DNA of 23,508 nt. Origin: Chara braunii. Its lineage: Eukaryota; Streptophyta; Charophyceae; Charales; Characeae. Where the stretch lies: NCBI GenBank assembly GCA_003427395.1, contig BFEA01000025.1:2468822-2492329 (forward strand), written 5' to 3'. A program made the translations under genes and the position numbers. The notes under the pieces were generated by a model. The model worked only from the letters and a program-made list of their open reading frames with translations, was not told the DNA's origin and did not search any database. Shown here one piece after another: positions 10,275-20,700 of this stretch (positions are counted from its first letter, which is position 1; the number at the start of each line of letters is the position of its first letter).

Positions 10275-10654
10275 TTCCCCCTGCTGTCACCCGGAGACGT
10301 CCGGGGGAGACATCTCGAATTTCAAAAAGGGGGTGGGACAGACCGTTTTATGTCACATATTTATACCACTTTGATTAGTATATCCTTAATAGAGGTTCAT
10401 CCAGTCAAATGCATCCTCGGCAGACTGTCGAGGTTCAACTCTCTGACGAGTCCGTGACTGCTCAACAAAACAGTCTGGCACAGTCCATCTTTTCTTGTGG
10501 ATGTGCATAGCGAATATAACAACACACAGCGTGGCGTGCGCACACACAATGACAACAGCGAGAACAGACAACCCCCCACCCCATCACTATTTTGCGTGTG
10601 CCACAGAGAGCAAGAGATGGCACACGTGACACCAGTGCTGGATGCTCGCACGAT

Positions 10655-10659
<5 letters not shown>

Positions 10660-10737
<78 letters not shown>
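10660..10737. repeat. (GA)n microsatellite, 78 bp
   Basis: An uninterrupted GA tract. It is the only long tract in the window with GA on the plus strand. Confidence 0.98.
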
Positions 10738-10739
<2 letters not shown>

Positions 10740-10963
10740 CACAAATGAGCCTCGACAGGTGCAGAAAAGCACGCTCCCGCACCTCCACACAGACACGTCC
10801 TGATTCTGGCATGAATACCTTTGTGTAGCGGTGCACACTCCTCATGCTTTCACTGTAAAGTTCTGTATAGTGAACATCTTACACCAGCACAGAGACGGTG
10901 ACAATGGTGATGCTGACAGCAAGACAACGATTATGGCAACCATTTTCATGTTTGTCGCCATCA

Positions 10964-10968
<5 letters not shown>

Positions 10969-11025
<57 letters not shown>
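10969..11025. repeat. Compound microsatellite (CT)n(CA)n
   Basis: A CT run to 10995 passes directly into CA to 11025. Confidence 0.98.
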
Positions 11026-11026
<1 letters not shown>

Positions 11027-11028
<2 letters not shown>

Positions 11029-11340
11029 TGGGCCGGCATGGAAGGCTTTCCCAGTTTTTTCGGACCCTTAACAACGGGGTCAGGGCATTCTTGCTGAAAG
11101 ATTCTTCTGTCTTAGGTACGTTCTCTTATCTTCTTCCTCCTCTTTTGGCAGTGACGCAAGTGTGTAGTTTGAGATTAATGTCAGGAATGCCAACGCTTTT
11201 ATATTTGTTTGTTTGATAAATGAGGTTTTGGTTTTGTGGGCCGCCAATGCGGAAGGCTCTCCGAGTTTTATCGGACCTCTTAGGGAGTCGAGTTGGTGCC
11301 TTCTTGCGGTAGTCTTCTGTCTTAGGTAAGTTGCCTTCTG
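11027..11340 (+). repeat. Diverged tandem duplication, 208-bp spacing
   Basis: TGTGGGCCGGC...GGAAGGCTTTCCCAGTTTTT (11027) recurs as TGTGGGCCGCC...GGAAGGCTCTCCGAGTTTTA (11235). Both continue through TCGGACC and CTTCTTGC and end TCTTCTGTCTTAGGTA(C/A)GT. A more distant relative may lie at 14789-14870 in COPB1 intron 1. Confidence 0.8.
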
Positions 11341-12239
11341 CCCTCCATCCCCTTATGTTTTGAAATATATATGCATACATATGTATATCTGCAAGCGTGC
11401 CGTGTTTTGGCGACAGACGGGTGTGTGGGCAATTGGCGCTGAACCACACAAACATGGCTTGTGATCATCTGAAGGGAATGAGAGAGAGAATAGAGAGTCC
11501 TTTAAAACAACACACACACAGTAGTGACACGAACCAATCAAATCCGGAATGGAACAGATGACCCTGCGCCCACCTTGTCCAACTTCCGGACATTTGGGAC
11601 AGACACACAACCCCCGGACGACCTGTTAGCATATATGTGGAATTATTATTACTTAGTAGTACAGATGCAAAGGATGGTTACAAGGAGAGAGAGGAAAAAA
11701 AAAAAAAACAAGGAGAGTTTGCAACCCGAAAGAGAGGCGTTATACACCCTGGGCAGGTTTTTTCAATGCGGGGTCTACACAGGGCCGACACAAGGAGTAG
11801 TGCGAAGTGAGGGTGTGCACTTTCTCATGGGGTTTCGAGGTGAGAACGGAGCGGTTGGCTGGGTGAACAGGCAGTCGAAGTGCATCGTGGCATTTTAGGG
11901 GACTGGTCTCCATTATAAAAAGAAACATTGCAAGGCTTTGAGGCCCACACCCACACATGATTCCAGTGAGGCACAGTCCCACAGAAACCGAGTATGCCTA
12001 CTTCGGCCATTCTTCATACTCCCAACATTTGAACAACGAAGACAGGGTCATATATTACGGATCTTTGATCGGAAAATATATAAGAAACGAAACGAAAACT
12101 CCTTGATGACAAAAACAATGTCGGCGGCAAAAGAATGCAATTTTGTCTCCCTGCTGCTACAAGTAGGCCCACATTTTCTCTCCCTCCGTCTGATGCTTTG
12201 CCACGGGCAATGACGACCAAAGCGGAGACGCACGAGGTG
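11341..12239. other. Stretch downstream of COPB1 without a recognisable gene
   Basis: An open plus-strand frame of about 124 codons (11524-11898) has no family resemblance and contains an A-run lysine stretch. No RNA gene or repeat is supported. Confidence 0.5.
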
Positions 12240-12364
12240 TTAAGAACACCAAGAGGACTTTATTAATTCAAAACTGCAAGCAAAGCATCTGCCTGACAAA
12301 CGTATGGCATTGCTGCAGAACAGTCTGTTCTTTAGGAATTGGCTGTTGTCGACGATGCACCTCC
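12240..12364 (-). other. COPB1: COPB1 3' untranslated region (approximate end)
   Basis: This is sequence after the TAA up to a plausible cleavage region. AATAAA lies about 100 nt after the stop, and a T/G-containing stretch (GTGTTCTTAACACC) follows. The exact cleavage site cannot be read from the sequence. Confidence 0.6.
12259..12264 (-). promoter_or_regulatory. Poly(A) signal AATAAA of COPB1
   Basis: A canonical AATAAA hexamer on the minus strand, in the context TTAATAAAGTCC, about 100 nt downstream of the COPB1 stop. Core chlorophyte algae usually use TGTAA instead, so this argues mildly against that group. Confidence 0.7.
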
Positions 12365-12566
12365 TTAGGCCCCCTTCTGCTTCAACGTAATCTTGTCTCC
12401 CAAGCTGAGCGCAATCCCCTGCGTCTTGCTGCGGATGCGGATGTACCCACCCAGTTTCCCATCTGGCTGTTTTTCCACGCTCACATTTACGAGCGCATCT
12501 TCCCCAAAAACACTTTTTGCGTATAAGTTCGCCGCAAGGAAGCCACAATCGCCCTTGAGAGCAGAT
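12365..12566 (-). CDS. COPB1: COPB1 coding exon 4 and stop (residues 922-988)
   Basis: This 202-nt terminal exon follows a pyrimidine-rich acceptor (GTTCTTGCTACAG). It encodes [20 protein letters not shown], then [40 protein letters not shown] and LKQKGA, followed by TAA at 12367-12365. This is the conserved C-terminal appendage platform of beta-COP. Translation in the wrong frame across the acceptor gives an unrelated 140-residue open frame, which is spurious. Confidence 0.95.
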
Positions 12567-13700
12567 CTGTAGCAAGAACACCAGACAATTCACATCAGAA
12601 TTAAACATCCTCCACGATTCCGAGAGCATTACGAAAGACGATATCAACTTCCCAAACACCAACCATGGTTCGAACCATGGTCTAAATCACGACTCGCCCG
12701 GTTTTTTATTTAAAAAACTATAAAAAGATAGGATAAACTGTCGTATTTCTATCAGAAGAAAAATCAGTGAAGTAATTGATACAAGAATAGGATAGCAAAA
12801 ACAAAACAAGAGTAGATACCCCAGGAACAAAGTCTCTTCCCAAACACCAACCATGGTTCGAATCCCACCCAAGGACCAACCATCAGGAACCCCCCAAACA
12901 CCAATCATCAGCACAGTACGCAACCTTCATGTAAATCACCGAAGGACACAACAGTTCGAACATCCATCTGCAGAGCCCCATCCTTGCATTATCTGCATCA
13001 AACCACATGAGCTCCTCGAAGCCCACCCATAACTGACCCTGTTTCTTCTACTTGAGAGGGAGACTCTTTCAACCAACAAGGAGACTCCTTGACAGTTGAG
13101 CACCTGACAAGCACATGTGGAGTACAAGCATACACTCATAAATTGTTGCACAATCGGTCACAAGCAGGGATTAGAAACGGATCGAATAACAGGACATTGT
13201 TTTTAAATCAGTCACAGTTTTTAAAAGCAGTCCTTAGCCTTTCCCAACTCCGATCTCCCATGGCCGTAAATTGCATTGTCGCAATGCCCAACTGACAAAA
13301 ACCAGGTCCGAAAGAGGTGCACGTGTCCAAACCAGAGGCAAAATCGACAGACAGGCTGACACAAACTGAGAGAACTTGCATACCTGCTGTGCCAGTCAGT
13401 CGCAAGATAGCTGCCATGACAAGAAACAAGGAAGACAATGCAAATGCAGGTTGAGAGACATGGCAGAAAGGGAAGCATGAACTTCAGCAATGACCAATCC
13501 TCCTTGAATACACAAAGAAAGAGGAGCAGAAGGGAGGAAAACGTCAGACTTACACAGGTGTGAGGCACTTCATATTTGTTGACGCAACAATATGGTCCAA
13601 GAACTGCTGCACCTCCGTGATCGAGGTATTTACTGCAACCTGCATTCCACAAGAAAAAACATCAAGCAAAACACTGATAGAGATCAGCAAAATCACCAAG

Positions 13701-13792
<92 letters not shown>

Positions 13793-14700
13793 GCACAGAG
13801 ACAAGACACTCGTTCAGATAGGAACACGAGCACAATGTACATGACAGAGCAACTGATGAGTGGAAGGAACACAAGGGCGCAATAGGTTGGTGTCTTGAAA
13901 TTGCCTAGTGAGTCGCACCTTGTTTTCCCACTCAAACTCAGCCCACATGTTCCTGAACGCTACATCAGAGCACGATGCAGGCGAAATGTAGTCCATGATA
14001 TCAATGTGGATATCATTGAGGACAACAACATTCCGATCCAGCACGCTTGTAGTCTCATACACGATGTTGCCAAAAATGACTCCCGTCTCTGTCGAAGACA
14101 CCTTGATGTTGGCCCTTATCTCTTTGCTAGCTTCAGGTCCCAAAGTGTAATTCTGTGGTCGCTCCACCAGCTTCAGGTCGCCCATTGTGGCAAGTTCCAG
14201 GCACAGGTTTTGCAAAGTCTCCTTCGTCCTGTTCACCACAGTGACATCAAGAACGATATCATACTGATGGACAGTGACATAAGCTTCCGCATACACCGGA
14301 TCACTGAATCCAGTCAGCTGCAAAACCCGATTCAGTTTGCGCGAGTTGTCGCCATCCTTCGTGAACTCGCCTGTTGCCCTCTTCAAGTCCGTCTGGACTT
14401 CATCTTCCAGCTCAACTTGGCTCAGCCCCTGTTGACAGCAATCAATCACAGTGAAAACATGTATTTGTCACACAGGCTATCAGTTCTTGTCTCACAAGAC
14501 ACAATTGTCACACAGCACCTATCAACCCACCATCACAGTCACAAAGACTCCTGGATCATTGCAGCTCCAGACATCTACTCAATTCACCTCTCTCTCTCTC
14601 TCTCTCTCCCCCAAATTTCCAGCGTGCTTCACCACCACCGAAAGCAGACTCACTCAATCCTCCCTCCCTTCCAGCCTGTTTCGCCACCACCAAAAACAGA

Positions 14701-14741
<41 letters not shown>

Positions 14742-17700
14742 CCCCCAAAGAAAAGCCTGTGGAACGGGCCAAAGGTAAATAGTGCCTGGGTGTACCGAGT
14801 TTTACTATCCTTTTTTGACCCTTGTGGAGTCGATTGGTCTGCCAATTACCAGGGTCTTCTACTTCCTTGTCCTATTTTCTTTCCGTTGTTCACTTCCGTC
14901 TAGTAGGTATGCTACACCACTGGAAACTCTTTTCCCATAAAAAGAAGGAAGATGCAGCATATTGTGGTCATGGCTCCTTGCAATTCGCGGGAGCAGCAAC
15001 CCGGTCCTTCCTTCACCCGCACGCCATAAAATATGCTTGACATCAACATCCTCACTTCTTTCCATATTGATTCTTTTTCTCACTAGCACTATTCTTTTTC
15101 TCACCTGACTTCTTTCCCGATTGAATCGGAGACTTCACCTGCACTCTCGGATCTTGTTCACTTTTCTCAGTCGGGACGGATATTCGGTTCTTCTGACTTC
15201 TGAAACCCTCTCTAGTTCGCACATTAGGTGGCCGACACCGAGTTGTTCACGCGCACCAGGTCCAGATGTGATGACCCGCTCCACATCCAAACCCCGATGT
15301 GACAACACGCGCCAGAGCTTGTTGCTAGCCCAATCAATCGAGAAAAGGTGGTGGTCTCGATTGCTAAAAGGCCTTCCGCACAAAATACCGCAGGAAGATT
15401 AAAAGAAGAGGAAAAAGTGAGCGCATTACGACATACATGTCAGTGTAATTAGTTCAGTCCATCCAATTCATAGCGTTGATGTTCCTTCTCATATGCTGTT
15501 CCGGCAATCTAAACAACAATCCGTTCATTTGTTCATCCTTCATTACAATAGCGAAAACCCGCTCGTTGATCCATCGCAGATAATCTGTTCATCCTTCATT
15601 TCACCCTTCATTTCACACCGTTGATTATCATTTGTCGACTACAGTACATTCTTCGTTCTTAGACATTGAAACTCTTCATTGTTAGACCACCTTTTGACGT
15701 AATTAACGAGGGGGGGGGGGGGGGGGGGAAGGAGGGTAGTCATATCTTCATCGGTAGTCATAGCTTCATCTAAAGGTAATTGCTTGGTCGGTAACGCCAA
15801 TGGGCCTCGCTGCACTATAGACATGCACAAAAGACAAAAAACTTGGCAGTGTATCTTTCCGTATTCTAGCGGAAGATTCACCCTAATGTTGTGCATTTCG
15901 AGAGTAGTGCAGCAAAGCCCAAACGATTAGCGAGTCTCTATCCTTAAACGTTAACCGAACCCCAAAACTCCAACGAAAATTCCAGACTCATGCAGGATAA
16001 AAGCAAACACACCTTCCTCTTCCATCCTAACGACAAACCGTTATGCACTCGTTTTCACCTATATCCTGATGCACTCGTTTTCACCTATATCCTGATGCAC
16101 TCGTTTTCACCTATATTCTGACGACACTCGTTTTCACCTATATTCTGATGACACTCGTTTTCACCTATAAAGATAAAAAGACGTCTTTTTTCAGTTTCGA
16201 ACAAATCATAGATAAAACGACTAATATCCTGATGCACTCGTTTTCACCTATATTCTCTCAGACAAACAAAAATACGGCTGCCATTAGTCCGTCAACCAAG
16301 ATTATGGCAGCCATCATTTTCTCCTGTTCACCTATTTTCCCCTGAGCATTTCATCAAAGGAGGCCTACAGAATTCGTATTCTTGTCGTGCGACCTGCATC
16401 CTGTTAGCTGTGAACGAGTTTTTTTTTTTTTTTGCAAAAGCAAACAATTTATTATAAAAGGTCCAATCTAGGCGGCCGGGGACCTCACAATTGTATTCCA
16501 TCGAGTAATAAATATAAAACACGAGGTTAGACACAGTTCATTTATGAGTTATAAATAATATAAAATGATTTGCAAATCTAAAAACAGTTACTTTGGTGTT
16601 CAAAGAGTTGTAAACTAGCGATTACAGATAACGGGAATCGAACCCATATATCCTGCTTTTTTTTTTTTATAAACATATCCCCTGCTTCGAAGGAAGACAA
16701 CTTATCTTTAATTTATATGAACTATTTACATACTGAATTGACCGACTCAGGCTATTCGGGGTTGGATGACGGGCTAAGTAATGCGCACTCGAATCAGACA
16801 GTGCAAATTATGGTTTTGAGGGTCATCGGTTAAAAAAAGAAAGCGCAATCGAATCAGACATTGAATTGACCAATACGTGGAATTACGATACGATGATCCA
16901 GAGAAACGAGTGCTTTCTGATTTCTTAGGCTCATGAAATGAATTTCGTTATTTTGATTTTCCAAGCCCTCGGGTCCTCGGAGGTGGATAGAACTAATCAA
17001 AAAGACTTTGAAAAAACAAGCATGAACAGTTGATTTCCATCTCGGTGTCGTTTTCCGTACTTAAAACTACAGCGCGCTCGTTGATTGTTTCTCCCTATAA
17101 TGGACTCCAAAAGACTTTGGAAACCAAGCAAACGAATGACCAAAAAAAAAAAAAGCTCCAAAAAAACAAGGTGTAAAGGAGAAATCAAATGGAACGTTTC
17201 ACTTCAGAGTGAAATCTTTATCGACTGTTCACAAAGCTGATTCCTGCAGATGAATGGTGAAGCATGCGAATATCATGAAAAAGCGAAATTCCTCGACAAA
17301 GGGGTATTTTCTTCAACATCAAAGACAAAATCTGGCTACACAAAGCTCCTAACAACGAAAAACCCACAGATGGAGATAAAAGGTGTAATATTTATTTAAA
17401 AAGGCAGCGAAAAATACCACTACTACTACTAATATTAAAACTAAAAAAAAAAAAAAAAATCCTTGACAGGCAGAAAAGAGGATCTCCACTCACTTCACAC
17501 CGACCCTGGATTATCACGCACTATTACTTGAGTCGCCGCACTAAATATTGAAGAAACTAAGAGAGAAGTGGTAGATTGATTTCCCTGGCGTATTACCTTT
17601 ATCAGGAAAGTCTACAGTTCCTTGGAGGGATTTTTTTTTTTTAATTTGGACCATTTCTCGAATTATGCTTGTCATCCTTGCGCAGCGTCCATGCTACTCT

Positions 17701-20700
17701 ACTCTGTATCGTTCCGATTTTAACGGATGTCCCGAAGGGATTTGAAACATTAACCTGCGCATTATTAGTTGATAAGGCGTGACGCAAAGAGCCACTCGGA
17801 TTCGATGTCTCGACCAGTTAACTTCCAAACGTCACATCGATTCCAGTTACATACAGGTTGGCCTTCCCACTCTATTAACCTGCGCATTATTAGCTGTTAA
17901 ACCACTGCAGTACTTCCTAGAGTCATGCCCGTTAACGCGCCACAATTTTAGGAAACGTACGGGCCACTACAGGAGCGCCCAAATTCATCCGACTAGTAGA
18001 AACGTTTCTACTTTTTTTTTTTCCGCGGCGAAGTACTGCTGCTTTAAGGCGTGACGCAACGAGCTATTCGGATTTGATGTCCGCAAATTTCGATCAACCA
18101 AAAAACAGCGACGGTGTTCGGATTCGAACTTGTAATCCGTCGACTTATCCGCAAAGAGTCTCTCAGAGGTTTGTAATCAAATCAATCTCGCCTTTCTTCA
18201 TTATCAAGGGGCCAAAAACAAAGTGACGAGAGTACACAGAGTGCAAGCGGTAGCACTACCGGTAGGATGGGTATCGTCGTGAATGCAAAGGTTGGAAGCG
18301 ACAGCACAAGGATTTCGACTCGTTTCATGTCAATCTCTACAGAGCTGTATGCGGAATTGCATTCCTTTCCATCTATACTAAGCGGCAGCACTACCGGTAG
18401 GATGCCGCACTACCGGTAAGATTCCTTTCAATCTATACTACGAACCACACCAAGAAGGCTACTGCTGTGATGCAATAATGTACAGCGCATGGAGCGCCGA
18501 TACGATTTGAACCCGTACCCTCTTAATCTATCACCGTTCCATCGGTGTACGGCGAATTACATTCCTTATCAGCAAAAAGGCAAGCAATGCGAGCCCCAGA
18601 AAAAAAAACGAGCGCTATCGTGAATACATCAGACAGAATGCACTTACACTACACGCTCAACCACATCTCATACTCAGGAGATGCCCGAAGTAACAAGCAA
18701 GCATCCTCATCTATTTTCTGAAGAAGTCGCCGTGTGTGCAGTGTGCCTATCCTCGTCACGACGACGTGTCGTGCTCAAGGCAGAACACGTGTTGCGCTCA
18801 GGCAGGCAGAACACGTGTTGCGCTCAGGCAGGCAGAACACGTGTTGCGCTCAGGCAGGCAGAACACGCGTTGCGCTCAGGCAGGCAAAACACGTGTTGCG
18901 ATCAGGCAGGCAAAACACGTGTTGCGCTCAAGCAGGCAGAACACGTGTTGCGCTCAGGCAGGCAGAACACGTGTTGCTCTCAGGCAGGCAGAACGTGTTG
19001 CGCTCAGGCAGGCAGAACACGTGTTGCGCTCAGGCAGGCAGAACACGTGTTGCGCTCAGGCAGGCCGAACACGTGTTGCGCTCAGGCAGAACACGGTTGC
19101 GCTCAGGCAGGCAGAACACGTGTTGCACTCAGGCAGAACACGTGTTGCGCTCAGGCAGAACACGTGTTGTGCTCAAGCCAAAACACGTTGTGCTCAAGGC
19201 AGAACACGGGTTGTGCTCAGGCAGAACCACGTGTTGTGCTCAGGCAGAACCACGTGTTGTGCTCAGGCAGAACACGTGTTGTGCTCGGGCAGAACCACGT
19301 GTTGTGCTTGGGCAGAACCACGTGTTGTGCTCAGACAATTGCAACACACCTAGGATATTGGGCTTCGCCTAGCCACTCACCAAATGTGCAAAATCAGAAT
19401 GAATGTTCTGCTAAATCATGGAAAGATACACGGCCATAATTTTTGACTTCCATGCAGGTGGTGAGTGGTGCAGCGACGCCCATTACCTTTACTAAACTCT
19501 CCTGACTGCAAACGGGACATGCACACTAATCTAAGAAGCCATCTCGTCACGACAGGTGTCGTGTTCAGGCAGAACAGAGAAACGATTTCAACCTCCCTGC
19601 GATATAACTCCAACGCTGCTCATGGCAACGTGAAAGAGCCCAGCATATCCGGACCGCCATGATGCCACTCGCACGTCCTCGTTATTCTCGAAGAAAGCCA
19701 TCATTCACGAATCGCAATCCCTAAACCTAAGTTGAGTGAAAATAATAATCATTTATTCTTCTTCAGATAAAAACATACAAACTACCAGATGAAAAAGCAT
19801 TTCCAGAAAGGTGAAACAAAACAGCATTTCATGCCCTGACAAATTTCACTCGACACATCGGACAGAACCCTAATCCAAAGGGAAAAAAATCAATCGTTCA
19901 TTATCTCATTCTACGGCATGGACGCAGAAGAGGTAATCATACGACGGGCGGGTGAAGGGGTAATCATCGTTTCCACGACTTCATTCCAAGACATCTTAAG
20001 CGCCCAGAAATGGACATATACAGACGAACAAGCACCATTCTCCTCCTCCTCCTCCTCCTCGTCCTCTTCCAGTTTGACTCCGGAGCTGCTCTGAAGCGTG
20101 CTTTTCTTCATATCTATCTCCTCTCCGCTTCCCTAACGAACATCCTCCCGCACAACTTGTAGACAGCACTCCGCGACCAATTACGAGCATAGGCAAACCA
20201 CAGAGAACGACAGCAAACAATACTTGTACATAATATGCAACACGTGTACCTGTAAATAGGATATGGAAAGCGAAAGAAGAGAGATCGCAACGAAAATCGG
20301 GGAGAGGTGGAGGGTTGGGGAAACAGGAGAAGGGCGACTGCGGGAGACTCAAATGACAGAAAAGGGATGGGAATGTGCGGAATGTGTGTGTGTGAGAGAG
20401 AGATAGAGAGAGTACAAAAACGAACGAAAGGGAACATACAAAACAAAACGTTGGCAAATTTTTCCACCGAGATATACAGAGACGAATATCTATACAAACG
20501 CGGGACCCGATAAAAGAGATCGTGGGCCTGATTCGGAGCTAAAGCAAGTTTCCTCCTGTTTTCTCTTTACCATATACATCGTCAAACATAGTTAGTATAC
20601 ATACACATGTATATATCGTCGCAAAGTTGTCAGAGGGCAAAAACGAAAAAAAGAAGAAAAATATATTGTATATATTGTCACAGTGTAAATCGGAGCGCAA

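Noticed and set aside
10443-10475. Hammerhead-ribozyme-like core CTGACGAGTCCGTGA
   Set aside because: The CUGANGA box and GUCC-GUGA look right, but the GGAC arm that would close stem II and the following GAAA are absent (CTGCTCAACAAAAC follows), so no hammerhead fold is possible.
11524-11898. 124-codon plus-strand frame downstream of COPB1
   Set aside because: There is no recognisable motif, an A-run gives a lysine stretch, and there is no splice or promoter support.
12240-12662. Minus-strand 140-codon frame overlapping exon 4
   Set aside because: It is the wrong frame of the terminal COPB1 exon read through its acceptor.
12836-12870. Possible plus-strand tRNA from GGTTCGAATCCC
   Set aside because: The T-stem does not pair (CATGG against CCCAC) and no D or anticodon arm precedes it.
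18786-19337. CRISPR-like array
   Set aside because: Units are contiguous with no unique spacers, and the locus is an intron of a eukaryotic gene.
18681-19439. Plus-strand 252-codon frame and two overlapping long frames
   Set aside because: They are three readings of one stop-free tandem repeat whose unit shifts frame each time. There is no non-repetitive coding sequence and no family resemblance.
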